From Mycobacterium sp. PSTR-4-N (GTDB lineage Bacteria > Actinomycetota > Actinomycetes > Mycobacteriales > Mycobacteriaceae): 64,000 bases of DNA. Shown piece after piece: positions 32,634-42,100 of this stretch. The notes beneath the pieces were generated by a model. That model saw nothing but the letters and a program-made list of their open reading frames with translations, was not told the DNA's origin and ran no database searches. A program made the translations under genes and the position numbers. Every line of letters starts with the position of its first letter. The first letter of the stretch is position 1. The DNA lies in assembly GCF_022348085.1 (NCBI RefSeq), contig NZ_JAKRFN010000002.1, positions 248,001 through 312,000 on the forward strand, written 5' to 3'.

Positions 32634-34936
32634 CCGAACAACCCGGGCAACACACCTTCCGACGTCTGCCGCAACTCCTGCAGGCTCACCGTGAACAGCC
32701 CCTGTACCTCGACAGAGGGCTCGCCACCCTCGGGGCCCTGGTCGACCACACCGACCCGGGTGGCCGGCAACCCGCGGGCCTCACACATCGCGGTGAATCG
32801 GCTGTCCTCGGTGCGCGGGACCGCCACCAGCACTCGGCCCGCCGACTCGGAGAACAGGAACACGAACGGGTCCGACCCGTCGGGAACGATGAGGCGGCAC
32901 CCGGTTTCGCCGGTCAGGGCACCTTCGACGGCAGCCTGGATCAGCCCGCCCTCGGACAGATCGTGCGCCGCGGAGACGAGACCGTCGCGGGAGGCGGCGG
33001 TCAGCACCTCGGCCAGCAGACGTTCCCGCTCGAGGTCGACCCGGGGCGGCACGCCGCCGAGATGATCGGCGGTCACCTGCGCCCAGATGGAGCCGTCGAA
33101 TTCGTCGTGGGTGTCGCCGAGCAGGATCAGCGTCTCTCCCGGTTCGGCGCCGAACCCGGTGGGGATGCGCCGCTTCACATCGTCGATGACGCCCAGGATG
33201 CCGACGACCGGGGTCGGCAGGATCGGCGTGGTGCCGGTCTGGTTGTAGAAGCTGACGTTGCCGCCGGTGACCGGAATGCCCAGTGCCGCAGCACCATCGG
33301 CGAGACCACGGACCGCTTGCGAGAACTGCCACATCACGCCCGGGTCCTCGGGTGAGCCGAAGTTGAGGCAGTTGGTCACGGCGACGGGGGTGGCGCCGGT
33401 GACCGCGACGTTGCGATAGGCCTCGGCCAACGCGAGTTGGGCACCGGTGTACGGGTCCAGCGCGGTGTAGCGGCCGGACGCATCGGTGGAGATCGCGATT
33501 CCGCGGCCGGTTTCCTCGTCGACGCGGAGCACTCCGCCGTCGGCGTTCTCGGCGAGTACGGTGTTGCCCCGCACGTAGCGGTCGTACTGCTCGGTGATGA
33601 ACGCGCGACTGCACAGGTGCGGGCTGCCGACCATCGCGAGCAGTGTCGCGCGGAGCTCGTCGCCGGTGGACGGTCGGGGAAGCGCCGCCGAGGTGTCGGC
33701 GTTGAGCGCGTCCTGGGTGTCGGGGCGCTCCACCGGCCGCTCGTAGACGGGCCCCTCGTGGGCGACCGTTCGCGGCGGCACATCGACGACTGTCTCGCCG
33801 TGCCAAGTGATTTCGAGACGGTCGCCGTCGGTCACCTCGCCGATCACCGTGGCGAGCACGTCCCACTTGCGGCACACCGCGAGGAACGCGTCGACGTTCT
33901 CGGGGGCGACGACGGCGCACATGCGCTCCTGCGACTCGCTGGACAGGATCTCCGCCGGAGTCATGTTGGCCGCACGCAACGGCACCCGGTCCAGCTCGAC
34001 GCGCATGCCGCCGTCGCCAGCCGACGCCAATTCCGATGTCGCACAAGACAATCCGGCACCGCCGAGATCCTGGATGCCCACCACGAGGTCCGCCGCGTAC
34101 AGCTCGAGGCAGCACTCGATCAGCACCTTCTCGGTGAACGGGTCTCCGACCTGCACGCTGGGCAGCTTCTTGCGGCCCGCGCCTGACTCGTCGCCTCCGA
34201 ACGTCTCCGACGCCAGCACCGACACGCCGCCGATGCCGTCGAGGCCGGTGCGCGCACCGAACAGGATGATCTTGTTCCCCGCGCCGGAGGCGAAGGCGAG
34301 CTTGAGATCCTCGGTGCGCAGCACGCCCACACACAATGCGTTGACCAACGGGTTGCCCGCGTAGCTGGCGTCGAAGACCGTCTCACCGCCGATGTTGGGC
34401 AGCCCGAGCGAGTTGCCGTAGCCGCCGACACCGCGCACCACGCCGTCGAGCACGCGCCGGGTGTCGGGGGCGTCGGCCGCACCGAAGCGCAGCTGGTCCA
34501 TCACCGCGACCGGGCGGGCCCCCATCGCCATGATGTCGCGGACGATGCCGCCGACGCCGGTGGCTGCGCCCTGGTAGGGCTCGATGTAGGAGGGGTGGTT
34601 GTGAGACTCGACCTTGAACGTCGCCGCCCAGCCGTCGCCGATGTCGACCACGCCGGCGTTCTCCCCGATGCCCGCGAGCATCGCTTCGCGCATCTTCGCG
34701 GTGGTCGTCTCACCGAAGTACCGCAGATGCACCTTCGAGGACTTGTAGGAGCAGTGCTCACTCCACATGACCGAGTACATCGCGAGTTCCGCGTCGGTCG
34801 GTCGACGGCCGAGGATCTCGCGGATGCGCGCGTACTCGTCGTCCTTGAGGCCGAGCTCGCGGAACGGCTGCGGCTGATCGGGGGTGGAAGCGGCGTGGTC
34901 GACCGTGTCGACTTCGTGGGTGAGCCCGGACGTCAC
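32630..34936 (-). CDS. purL: Phosphoribosylformylglycinamidine synthase subunit PurL
   Basis: Synthase subunit of the three-part FGAM synthase (PurL-PurQ-PurS), fourth step of purine synthesis. The 768 residues are the usual small-PurL length. Landmarks are [34 protein letters not shown] and the duplicated PurM-like domains. PurQ and PurS are encoded at 42.1-43.0 kb on the same strand. The GTG start lies 10 nt after the antiporter stop, so purL sits inside a six-gene run from the M18 peptidase gene to the CPBP gene. Confidence 0.97.
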   Translation of the reverse strand: MTSGLTHEVDTVDHAASTPDQPQPFRELGLKDDEYARIREILGRRPTDAELAMYSVMWSEHCSYKSSKVHLRYFGETTTAKMREAMLAGIGENAGVVDIGDGWAATFKVESHNHPSYIEPYQGAATGVGGIVRDIMAMGARPVAVMDQLRFGAADAPDTRRVLDGVVRGVGGYGNSLGLPNIGGETVFDASYAGNPLVNALCVGVLRTEDLKLAFASGAGNKIILFGARTGLDGIGGVSVLASETFGGDESGAGRKKLPSVQVGDPFTEKVLIECCLELYAADLVVGIQDLGGAGLSCATSELASAGDGGMRVELDRVPLRAANMTPAEILSSESQERMCAVVAPENVDAFLAVCRKWDVLATVIGEVTDGDRLEITWHGETVVDVPPRTVAHEGPVYERPVERPDTQDALNADTSAALPRPSTGDELRATLLAMVGSPHLCSRAFITEQYDRYVRGNTVLAENADGGVLRVDEETGRGIAISTDASGRYTALDPYTGAQLALAEAYRNVAVTGATPVAVTNCLNFGSPEDPGVMWQFSQAVRGLADGAAALGIPVTGGNVSFYNQTGTTPILPTPVVGILGVIDDVKRRIPTGFGAEPGETLILLGDTHDEFDGSIWAQVTADHLGGVPPRVDLERERLLAEVLTAASRDGLVSAAHDLSEGGLIQAAVEGALTGETGCRLIVPDGSDPFVFLFSESAGRVLVAVPRTEDSRFTAMCEARGLPATRVGVVDQGPEGGEPSVEVQGLFTVSLQELRQTSEGVLPGLFG

Positions 34937-34946
34937 GCCGGACAGT

Positions 34947-36143
34947 CTAGTTCGCAGCGCGCGACCAGCGTGCCGCGGCAGACGGCGCGATCAGCCCGTG
35001 GATCACGACGCTGCCGAGCACCACGACCACCATGACCGCCAGCGCGTCGTGTTCCTCGGCCCCGTCGAGCACGTTGTAGGCCAGCAGCCCGAACACGATG
35101 GTCGACGTTCCGCGTGGACCCAACCAGGCCAGCATCATGCGTTCCCGCCACGAGAACGGCGATCTCAGCATCGCCACCGCGACCGGGAGCACGCGGACGA
35201 GGGTCAGCGCCAGCAGGCAGAAAACCACGGTCTGCCAGGACACTCCGCGCTCGACAGCGAGGACGGCGACCGCGCCGACGACGAACCACATGATCGCCGA
35301 CAGCAGGAAGCCGATGTCGTCGACGAACTCCAGTTCCTCGTGCCAGGCCGGGGAGTGCCGCAGGTAGTGGAACGTGATTCCGCAGACGAACGCCGAGACG
35401 AATCCGTTGCCGTCGAACGCGAGGCTCAGACCGTAGGCCAGCATCGGGGCAGTGACCAAGATCATCCGCACGCTCTGACCCGTCATCCAGCCGCGCCGGG
35501 TGGCGCCGTTGATCGCGAGCGCGAGCAGCGCGCCCACCGCGCCGCCGAGGACGATCGCCGTCAGGGCCTCGGGCACCGCCGCGCCCAGCGCGCGCAGCGG
35601 CGTCTCGGTGCGGACGTCACTCCCCGCCAGCGTCAGCGCGAACAGGAACACGGGGGCGACGATGCCGTCGTTGTAGCCGGCTTCGACGTTGAGAACGTTG
35701 CGCACCCGTTCGGGCACCCGGGCGTCCCGCAGGATGGTCGCCGCGGGTGCGAAATCGGTCGGTACCACCGCGCACGCGATGACCAAGAGCACCGCGAAGG
35801 ACAGCTCGGGCAGCATCCACGCGCCGAGCAGCACTGCCAGCCCAAGGCTCAACGGCATGGCGAGGAACAGCATGCGCAGCGCCGCGCGGGGCTCCCGGCC
35901 GAACAGTCCACCGCGGACGTCGGTGGCGTCGACGAACAGCAGGACCGCGAGGATGATCTCGGCGCCGTGCTGGGCGACGTCGGCGTTGAGCGCGACGGCC
36001 AGGGCGTCGGAGGTGGTGAAGCCGGCGGCCACGCCGGCGCATATCAGCACCATCGGTGCTGTCAGCCGGGCCCGTTCGAGCCGTCCCGCCCCGAGCGCCC
36101 AGGCGGCGAACACCGCCGAGAAGGCGATCAGCGAGATCAGCAC
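34947..36143 (-). CDS. Cation/proton antiporter (CPA1/NhaP-like)
   Basis: The protein has 398 residues with about 12 hydrophobic segments. The ion-site motifs of the CPA family are recognisable as [12 protein letters not shown] and [13 protein letters not shown], in place of the canonical TDP and ESxxND. It probably exchanges Na+ or K+ for H+. The stop is 10 nt before purL and the start is 19 nt after the VOC gene, so it appears to be in the same transcript. Confidence 0.88.
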   Translation of the reverse strand: MLISLIAFSAVFAAWALGAGRLERARLTAPMVLICAGVAAGFTTSDALAVALNADVAQHGAEIILAVLLFVDATDVRGGLFGREPRAALRMLFLAMPLSLGLAVLLGAWMLPELSFAVLLVIACAVVPTDFAPAATILRDARVPERVRNVLNVEAGYNDGIVAPVFLFALTLAGSDVRTETPLRALGAAVPEALTAIVLGGAVGALLALAINGATRRGWMTGQSVRMILVTAPMLAYGLSLAFDGNGFVSAFVCGITFHYLRHSPAWHEELEFVDDIGFLLSAIMWFVVGAVAVLAVERGVSWQTVVFCLLALTLVRVLPVAVAMLRSPFSWRERMMLAWLGPRGTSTIVFGLLAYNVLDGAEEHDALAVMVVVVLGSVVIHGLIAPSAAARWSRAAN

Positions 36144-36162
36144 ACGGCGATCTTGCCAGCGG

Positions 36163-36510
36163 CTACCCGCCGACGATGCAGAACGCGTTGCCTTCCAGAT
36201 CGGCGAGCACGACCCAGTCGAATTTCTCTCCGATGCTGTGCCGCCCGGTTTCTCGCGCCCCCAGCTCGACCAGCCGGGTCACCGCGGCCTCCTTGTCGGC
36301 GGTGTGCAGATCCAGGTGCACCTTGTTCTTGCCCGGGGTCGGATCGGGCACCCGCTGAAAGCCCAGCGCTGGCCCCTTCTCCCGCGCGACCATGACGAAT
36401 TCGCCTGGCGCCTCGGGATTGACGCGGCCGCCGACGGCCTCGGCCCACCAGCCGGCGAGCGCATCGGGATCCGAACAGTCGAAGGTGATCATCGCGACGT
36501 CGAGTGACAT
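36163..36510 (-). CDS. VOC (glyoxalase/bleomycin-resistance) superfamily protein
   Basis: The protein has 115 residues forming one vicinal-oxygen-chelate fold: FDCSDPDALAGWWAEAVGG at the start, VHLDLHTADKEA in the middle and LADLEGNAFCIV at the end. Such proteins may act as lyases, dioxygenases or drug binders; the ligand cannot be read from sequence. It is the homologue of M. tuberculosis Rv0801 by position. It starts 15 nt after the M18 peptidase stop. Confidence 0.88.
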   Translation of the reverse strand: MSLDVAMITFDCSDPDALAGWWAEAVGGRVNPEAPGEFVMVAREKGPALGFQRVPDPTPGKNKVHLDLHTADKEAAVTRLVELGARETGRHSIGEKFDWVVLADLEGNAFCIVGG

Positions 36511-36525
36511 GACGCTGACCCTAGG

Positions 36526-37779
36526 TCAGGCCGGTGACAAGAACGCCGCGAGCGCGGCCGAGTACGCCGCGACGTCCGTGGCGCCCATCACCTCGCGCGC
36601 CGAATGCATCGCCAACTGGGCCGCGCCGACGTCGACGGTCGGAATACCGGTGCGTGCGGCGGTCATCGGACCGATCGTCGAGCCGCACGGCAGGTCGGCC
36701 CGGTGCTCGTAGCGCTGCAGCGGAACACCGGCCTGATCGCACGCGAGCGCGAACGCCGCCGCGGTCCGGCCGTCGGTGGCGTAGCGCAGGTTGGGCTGCA
36801 CCTTCAGCACGGGGCCGGCGTTGACCTCGATCAGGTGTCCGGGCTCGTGCCGTTCGGGATAGTTGGGGTGCGTGGCGTGCGCCATGTCGCCGGAGGCCAC
36901 CATCGACGTCGAGCAGCGGCGCAGGAAGTCTTCCCGACCGCCGCCCGAGGCCAGGGTGATGCGCTCGAGCACCGTCAACAGCAGATCGGACTGGGCGCCG
37001 TGGTCGGATTGCGAGCCCACCTCTTCGTGGTCGAACAGCACCAGGACCGGGGTCACCGTCGACGCCGGTGCCGCCAGTAACGCCTCCAGCCCGGCGTAGC
37101 AGGTCGCCTGGTTGTCCAGGCGCGGAGCGCTGACGAGTTCGCCGTCGACACCGGTGAGCCGCGAGGGCGTCAGGTCGTGGGTCATCAGGTCGAATCCGAG
37201 TACCCCGTCCGGGTCGACATCGGCGCGCTCGGCGACGTAGTCGAGGAACGAGCGCGGGCCGCCGATTCCCCACACGGCATTGACGTGTCGCTGCGGGTTG
37301 AGCTCGACGCCTTTGCGGTCCTCCGACAGATGGATGGCCAGCTGCGGGACGCGCAGGATCGGGTCGTCGATGCGGACCAGGACGTCCTCCGCGGTGGCGC
37401 CATCACGCACGGAGAGCCGGCCGCTGAGGCCCAGGTCGCGGTCGAGCCAGGAGTTCAGCCACGCCCCGCCGTAGGGCTGCAGCGCCACCACCTGCCAGCC
37501 CGCGACGGTCCGGTCCGGATGCTGCTTGACCCGCAGATTCGGGCTGTCGGTGTGGGCGCCGACGATCCGGAAGGGCAGGTGAGATTCGCCGGTCGAGCGC
37601 CACGCGATCAGGGAGCCGGCGCGGATGACGAAGTGATCGCCGGTGCCCGTCCATGCGTCGCCCTCGGACAGCTCGGTGAACCCGGCGTCGCGCAGCCGCT
37701 CCGCGGCGGTGCGGCAGGCGTGGAACGGCGAAGGGGAGTCATCGATGAACTCACACAGACCCTGCGCATCAGCCGCCAT
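36526..37779 (-). CDS. M18 family aspartyl aminopeptidase
   Basis: Zinc aminopeptidase cleaving N-terminal Asp/Glu from peptides. The 417 residues carry family motifs [12 protein letters not shown] (metal His), [32 protein letters not shown] (Glu-Glu pair) and [20 protein letters not shown]. tuberculosis calls its homologue pepC (Rv0800). It is the first gene of the operon leading to the VOC gene, antiporter, purL, hydrolase and CPBP genes, and diverges from the DyP peroxidase gene. Confidence 0.93.
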   Translation of the reverse strand: MAADAQGLCEFIDDSPSPFHACRTAAERLRDAGFTELSEGDAWTGTGDHFVIRAGSLIAWRSTGESHLPFRIVGAHTDSPNLRVKQHPDRTVAGWQVVALQPYGGAWLNSWLDRDLGLSGRLSVRDGATAEDVLVRIDDPILRVPQLAIHLSEDRKGVELNPQRHVNAVWGIGGPRSFLDYVAERADVDPDGVLGFDLMTHDLTPSRLTGVDGELVSAPRLDNQATCYAGLEALLAAPASTVTPVLVLFDHEEVGSQSDHGAQSDLLLTVLERITLASGGGREDFLRRCSTSMVASGDMAHATHPNYPERHEPGHLIEVNAGPVLKVQPNLRYATDGRTAAAFALACDQAGVPLQRYEHRADLPCGSTIGPMTAARTGIPTVDVGAAQLAMHSAREVMGATDVAAYSAALAAFLSPA

Positions 37780-37819
37780 GGGTCATCATCTTCGTCGATC
37801 GCCGGAATTGATCATGATT

Positions 37820-37825
37820 TAGGGT
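37820..37825 (+). promoter_or_regulatory. -10 element of the leaderless DyP-encapsulin operon
   Basis: TAGGGT ends 6 nt before the GTG at 37832. Confidence 0.55.
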
Positions 37826-37831
37826 CAGACG

Positions 37832-38827
37832 GTGCCCGAGTTACTGCCGCAGCCGGTGCTCGCGCCGCTGACCCCGGCGGCGATCTTTCTCGTCGCGACC
37901 ATCGACGACGGTGGAGAGCAGGCGGTTCACGACGCGCTGGGCGACATCGCCGGGTTGGTGCGCGCGATCGGGTTTCGCGACCCGAGCAAGCACCTGTCTG
38001 TGGTGACGTCGATCGGTTCTGCAGCGTGGGATCGGCTGTTCTCCGGTCCCAGGCCGGTCGAGCTGCACCCGTTCGTCGCACTCGACGGAGGTCGGCACAG
38101 GGCCCCGGCCACGCCGGGTGATCTGCTCTTCCACATCCGCGCGGAGACGATGGACGTCTGCTTCGAACTGGCGATGAAGATCGTCGGTGCGATGGGACCG
38201 ATCACGGTCGTCGACGAGACCCACGGCTTCCGCTTCTTCGACAACCGCGACCTCCTCGGCTTCGTCGACGGCACCGAGAATCCCGACGGCCCGCTCGCCG
38301 ACAGCGCCACCCGGATCGGTGACGAGGACCCCGAATTCGCGGGCGGCTGCTATGTGCACGTGCAGAAGTACCTGCACGACATGGCTGCCTGGAATGCGCT
38401 GTCCACCGAGGATCAGGAGCGGGTGATCGGGCGCACCAAACTCGACGACATCGAACTCGACGATGCGGTCAAGCCGGCCAACTCTCACCTGGCGCTCAAC
38501 GTGATCGAAGACGACGACGGCACCGAGCTGAAGATCGTGCGGCACAACATGCCGTTCGGGCAGATCGGGCGCGGCGAGTTCGGCACCTACTTCATCGGGT
38601 ATTCGCGTTCGGCCGCGGTCACCGAACGCATGCTGACCAACATGTTCATCGGTTCGCCGCCCGGCACCACCGATCACATCCTGGAGTTCTCGACGGCGAT
38701 CACAGGGTCGATGTTCTTCACCCCGGTCCAGGATTTTCTCGATGATCCACCCCCGCTTCCCGTTTCCATTCCGGAGCGCGCCACTGGCTCTCTGGCCATC
38801 GGCAGTCTGAAGGGACAACCGCAATGA
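37832..38827 (+). CDS. dyp: DyP-type haem peroxidase, encapsulin cargo
   Basis: The protein has 331 residues with the DyP hallmark GFVDGTENP (about 143-151) carrying the distal Asp, a proximal His in RHNMPFG, and a ferredoxin-like double fold. The C-terminus ends TGSLAIGSLKG plus a few residues, the encapsulin-loading peptide of mycobacterial DyP. The encapsulin gene follows with a 4-nt ATGA overlap. The pair forms an oxidative-stress nanocompartment. Probably leaderless. Confidence 0.96.
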   Translation: MPELLPQPVLAPLTPAAIFLVATIDDGGEQAVHDALGDIAGLVRAIGFRDPSKHLSVVTSIGSAAWDRLFSGPRPVELHPFVALDGGRHRAPATPGDLLFHIRAETMDVCFELAMKIVGAMGPITVVDETHGFRFFDNRDLLGFVDGTENPDGPLADSATRIGDEDPEFAGGCYVHVQKYLHDMAAWNALSTEDQERVIGRTKLDDIELDDAVKPANSHLALNVIEDDDGTELKIVRHNMPFGQIGRGEFGTYFIGYSRSAAVTERMLTNMFIGSPPGTTDHILEFSTAITGSMFFTPVQDFLDDPPPLPVSIPERATGSLAIGSLKGQPQ

Positions 38828-39621
38828 ACAACCTGTACCGGGAGCTGGCTCCGGTCACCGATGCCGCGTGGGGCGAGATCGAGAGCGAGGCGACGCGAAC
38901 GTTCAAGCGCCACATCGCGGGACGCCGGGTGGTCGATGTCAGCGAGCCCGGGGGCGCGGTGACGGCAGCGGTCAGCACGGGGCACCTGGTCGACGTATCG
39001 GCGCCCGGCGACGGTGTGATCGCGCACCTGCGCGAGGCGCGTCCGCTGGTTCGCCTGCGAGTTCCGTTCAGCGTCAAGCGGATCGACATCGACGATGTCG
39101 AGCGTGGCTCGCAGGACTCGGATTGGGACCCGGTCAAGGAGGCGGCCCGTAAGTTGGCGTTCGCCGAGGACCGGGCGATCTTCGAGGGGTACGCGGCCGC
39201 GTCCATCGACGGTATCCGCACCTGCAGTTCCAACGCCGCGCTCGCGCTGCCCGAGGATCCGCGGGCCATTCCCGACGTCATCGCCCAGGCGTTGAGTGCG
39301 CTGCGGTTGGCCGGGGTCGACGGACCGTATGCGGTGCTGCTCTCGGCCGAGGTGTACACCCGCGTCGCCGAGACGACGGCGCACGGCTATCCGATCCTCG
39401 AGCACATCAACCGCTTGGTCGACGGTGACATCATCTGGGCGCCCGCCATTGACGGCGCATTTGTGTTGTCTACGCGCGGAGGAGATTTCGATCTGCAGCT
39501 GGGCACCGACGTCGCGATCGGCTACCTGGCTCACGATGCCGAGACCGTGCAGCTGTATCTGGAGGAGACGCTGACGTTCCTCTGCTACACGGCGGAAGCC
39601 TCGGTCGCCCTGACCCCTTGA
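38824..39621 (+). CDS. enc: Encapsulin shell protein (Cfp29 type)
   Basis: Self-assembling HK97-fold shell protein forming a T=1 cage around DyP. The 265 residues are the normal length, with the starting sequence NNLYRELAPVTDAAW and the domains for cargo binding and pore. Translation is coupled to dyp. In M. tuberculosis this is Cfp29 (Rv0798c). Confidence 0.96.
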   Translation: MNNLYRELAPVTDAAWGEIESEATRTFKRHIAGRRVVDVSEPGGAVTAAVSTGHLVDVSAPGDGVIAHLREARPLVRLRVPFSVKRIDIDDVERGSQDSDWDPVKEAARKLAFAEDRAIFEGYAAASIDGIRTCSSNAALALPEDPRAIPDVIAQALSALRLAGVDGPYAVLLSAEVYTRVAETTAHGYPILEHINRLVDGDIIWAPAIDGAFVLSTRGGDFDLQLGTDVAIGYLAHDAETVQLYLEETLTFLCYTAEASVALTP

Positions 39622-39629
39622 CCCGTCCG

Positions 39630-39689
39630 GCGAGCGCGCGCGTCTGCACGCAACACGCCGCAGAAATTTGGCATTTCACGCGTGCTCGC
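39630..39689. repeat. Imperfect intergenic hairpin element after the encapsulin gene
   Basis: GCGAGC...CGCGT (from 39630) pairs with ACGCGTGCTCGC (39678-39689). An inner stem GAAAT-TTGGC-ATTTC (39663-39677) lies just inside the 3' arm. It lies between convergent genes and may terminate both. The form resembles intergenic repeats scattered in mycobacterial genomes, which I cannot test here. Confidence 0.55.
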
Positions 39690-39702
39690 GGCGCGGCAAG
39701 TG

Positions 39703-40437
39703 TCAGGCGGCGCCCAGCTTGTCAAGCAGTCGTTGGGATGCGCGCCCATCAGTGAGCTCATCGCGAGCCTCAGGGTGCTGCCAGTAGAACCGCACCAGGC
39801 TCCGTAACGCCACGCCGCCGGGAGTGTAGGCAGAGGCCGTGAACGTCAGCACTTTGTCATCCGCCAGGATGAACACAATCGCACTCGGCGGAGATTTCTT
39901 CGGCTGCGGCGCTTCAGATATCACGTTCTCCACCGATGACCAATCAGCCGATTGCGGCCGCCAGCCCTGCAGGAATTCGAACCCTTGCTCCGTCAGTCGT
40001 AGATGACTCATGCTGCCTCGGCGCAGATTTCTTAACAACATCGGGGCGATACCCACCACAAGGAAAGACGCCGTGAAGGGCAGGGCATACCGCATGTTGG
40101 GTGGAACCGGAATCGCCAGGCGCCCCAGTGGCATAAGGATCACAATAAGTACCGACGACGTGAGCGCACCCGACAATCCCACCTGCAGGGGAATCTCAAT
40201 CCCACGGTCAGGCAGGAAAGTCGTTCCTCCGCTGTCGGAACGCACGCGTGGCTTCACCCGACCTGGAACGCTTTTGAACGCGGGAACGACAAATCCCAGG
40301 CAGAAGATCGATCCACCCAGCGCCACCAACGCACTCAGGTACTCGGACTTCACCAATTGAAGGCAGGCAACCATGGCCGCAAACACAGCGAAAGCCCCGA
40401 ACACCAGAGCCGACCAGATGACCACAGACGATCTCAT
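39703..40437 (-). CDS. Four-helix membrane protein downstream of a type VII substrate gene
   Basis: The protein has 244 residues from the ATG at 40437 (MRSSVVIW). Four hydrophobic segments (about 4-25, 35-53, 86-108, 117-135) are followed by a soluble C-terminal domain of about 100 residues (WSSVENVISEAPQP...). The ATG overlaps the TGA of the preceding gene by 1 nt, so it is the last cistron of the secretion module. I do not recognise the family. Position after a possible toxin suggests an immunity or anchoring role, which is inference. Confidence 0.7.
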   Translation of the reverse strand: MRSSVVIWSALVFGAFAVFAAMVACLQLVKSEYLSALVALGGSIFCLGFVVPAFKSVPGRVKPRVRSDSGGTTFLPDRGIEIPLQVGLSGALTSSVLIVILMPLGRLAIPVPPNMRYALPFTASFLVVGIAPMLLRNLRRGSMSHLRLTEQGFEFLQGWRPQSADWSSVENVISEAPQPKKSPPSAIVFILADDKVLTFTASAYTPGGVALRSLVRFYWQHPEARDELTDGRASQRLLDKLGAA

Positions 40438-41492
40438 CAGCGGCACACCACGTTGCCAATGACGCCGCCGAGGTAACCGAAAGTCCAACCACCCAGCGCG
40501 TCGCCGAGACCTGCCGCGGCAGGGGCAAATTCAGGCCAACCCAGAGCGGAGATGCCCGCTGCTCCCAGTCCACCTGTTGCATAACCCCCGGCGATACCGG
40601 CCGTCCCCGAAATAGCAGCCACGCACGCGTCCTGGAACGTCTTCGCGGTGACGGTGTCGTAGAGGGCGGTCGCGACTCCCAGCGCCGGACCACCGTATTT
40701 GCCTGCTTTGCCGAGGTTTTCGACGGACTCTTGCGTCAGCATGGGTATACCCTGCTCGGCCTGCTTCTCGAGACCGGTCAGCGCGCCTCCGCTGATGGTG
40801 ACGACGGGGTGGGTGAAAAACTCGTCCGGCAGGACACCATGGCGACCATCGCCCGTCGTCACGCCTCCCGTCGTCTTGCCATCAGCGGTTCTCGTCATCG
40901 TGACCTCGGTGCCGTCCCGGAATCTGATGGAGGTGTACTGCGTTCCGTCGTAGTTCTTTCTGTCCTGGGAATACGTACTCGAGATGAAATTGCCGTCCTT
41001 GTCGTAGTAGTCGTCCTCGACGCTGGGCAGCATGTTTCCCCACTCGTAGATCTCGTGTCGGCTACCGTCCATCATCGTCAGCGTTCTCCGGTATTGGCCG
41101 TCTTCAGTTTCCCATTCTTTGTAATCCCGCACGGTCTGCGCCATGTCGTTGTCACGCATAACTCCCTGCTGAATGAGCCCGGTCATCGACAAGGGGTTGG
41201 GCACCTCGTCGCCGGGTGAAACAAAGCCTGACGTGGGGTCGAGGCGACGCGGGTCATCGGGACCAGGCATGGCGAAACCGAAAAGCTCACCGGCTGATTG
41301 GACTTTCCGGGCCGTGCCCGCATCGGCCTCACCGACGGCCACCAGCAGACGGTTGATCTCCGCCTGTTCCGTCTTTGCCTGAGCCTGCAGCGCCGCCGCC
41401 TTCTCTGCGGACACGCGCGCGGGTTTGATCAGCACGACCCACATGTCGTTGACCGACAACTCTCCCCTGTCGACCTCGTCTGCGTGATTCAC
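40437..41492 (-). CDS. C-terminal part of a split type VII secretion substrate (possible toxin)
   Basis: The protein has 351 residues from the GTG at 41492. The first 65 residues (NHADEVDRGELSVNDMWVVL, then a Lys/Glu/Ala helix) read as the continuation of the WXG-type helical domain encoded in the other frame just upstream. A polar, Asp/Tyr-rich middle contains YD-type repeats (YYDKDGNFIS, NYDGTQYTSIRFRDGTEV). The last 80 residues are hydrophobic and Gly/Ala-rich (TAGIAGGYATGGLGAAGISALG), suggesting membrane insertion. I see no catalytic motif of a known nuclease or NADase. The GTG overlaps the TGA of the upstream ORF by 4 nt. Either a coupled two-protein system or a gene broken by one missing base. 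Confidence 0.65.
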   Translation of the reverse strand: MNHADEVDRGELSVNDMWVVLIKPARVSAEKAAALQAQAKTEQAEINRLLVAVGEADAGTARKVQSAGELFGFAMPGPDDPRRLDPTSGFVSPGDEVPNPLSMTGLIQQGVMRDNDMAQTVRDYKEWETEDGQYRRTLTMMDGSRHEIYEWGNMLPSVEDDYYDKDGNFISSTYSQDRKNYDGTQYTSIRFRDGTEVTMTRTADGKTTGGVTTGDGRHGVLPDEFFTHPVVTISGGALTGLEKQAEQGIPMLTQESVENLGKAGKYGGPALGVATALYDTVTAKTFQDACVAAISGTAGIAGGYATGGLGAAGISALGWPEFAPAAAGLGDALGGWTFGYLGGVIGNVVCR

Positions 41493-41782
41493 CAGCGCGG
41501 TGCGGCCGTCCCGATCGTTCCTGCGCCGTCGGACAATGCCCTGGAGACAGCATCCGCATAGTTCTTGAAGGTCGAAGCCTTGTCGGTCGCCCGGGTGAAC
41601 ATCGCGGCCGCCGCCTTGTGCGACGCACCACTCCACGCCTCGGCAGCCGGCATGCGGTCGACGCCGTCGTCGAGATCGCGAATCGCCGTGTACACCGATT
41701 CTCCCGCTTTCGACAGCGCGGCAGCGGCCGCGCTCATCGAATCGGGGCGCCAGCCTTGCAGGCGGGACCGGGACGGCAGCAT
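41489..41782 (-). CDS. WXG100-like N-terminal domain of the split type VII substrate
   Basis: The protein has 97 residues. A helical hairpin typical of mycobacterial type VII toxin N-termini contains LQGWRPDSM, DLDDGVDRMP, and AEAWSGASHKAA with the W-S-G turn. The frame ends APRW and TGA. Reading the other frame before that point would continue GTIG into TALVNHADEVDRG of the next gene. The ATG follows the EspC-like TGA by 3 nt. Confidence 0.7.
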   Translation of the reverse strand: MLPSRSRLQGWRPDSMSAAAAALSKAGESVYTAIRDLDDGVDRMPAAEAWSGASHKAAAAMFTRATDKASTFKNYADAVSRALSDGAGTIGTAAPRW

Positions 41783-41785
41783 CGC

Positions 41786-42070
41786 TCAGAAAAGTTTGTC
41801 GAAGGAGCCGGCCAACGCGGTGTCCTCGACCTGGAACGTGTCGCCCGCCCCGCGTACAGCGACACCCATCTTCGCGACGTTGGCCGCAATCGCGTCTGCC
41901 AGCGTCGTCATGTGGCCACCGACCAATCGGACGGCCCACTGCGTCGTCGACCCGGGAAGACCGTCAGCAGCCGTCGACGCCGTATGCCCGACATCGGCAC
42001 CCTTGATGGCGCTCGACGCTTCCTCCATCTGCCCCGCGAAGGCCCGCAACACGTCAGGATCGACCAACAC
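41786..42070 (-). CDS. EspC-like type VII secretion-associated protein (DUF2580)
   Basis: The protein has 94 residues: VDPDVLRAFAGQMEEASSAIK at the start is the typical EspC-family N-terminus, and the rest is a helical hairpin (VGGHMTTLADAIAANVAKMG). EspC-like proteins are usually encoded before and co-secreted with a larger substrate through an ESX system. No ESX machinery lies in the window. The start is GTG with a -10 hexamer 6 nt upstream, giving the module its own leaderless promoter although it follows purQ by 30 nt. Confidence 0.82.
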   Translation of the reverse strand: MLVDPDVLRAFAGQMEEASSAIKGADVGHTASTAADGLPGSTTQWAVRLVGGHMTTLADAIAANVAKMGVAVRGAGDTFQVEDTALAGSFDKLF

Positions 42071-42076
42071 AGGTCG

Positions 42077-42082
42077 ACGCTA
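42077..42082 (-). promoter_or_regulatory. -10 element of the leaderless EspC-like gene
   Basis: On the minus strand TAGCGT (42082-42077) ends 6 nt before the GTG at 42070. Confidence 0.5.
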
Positions 42083-42100
42083 ACGCAGTTCGCAGAGGGG

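Noticed and set aside
41493-41939. Upstream extension of the large type VII substrate frame
   Set aside because: Before the GTG the frame is Arg/Gly/Cys-rich and out of phase with the WXG and EspC genes, so it is a shadow.
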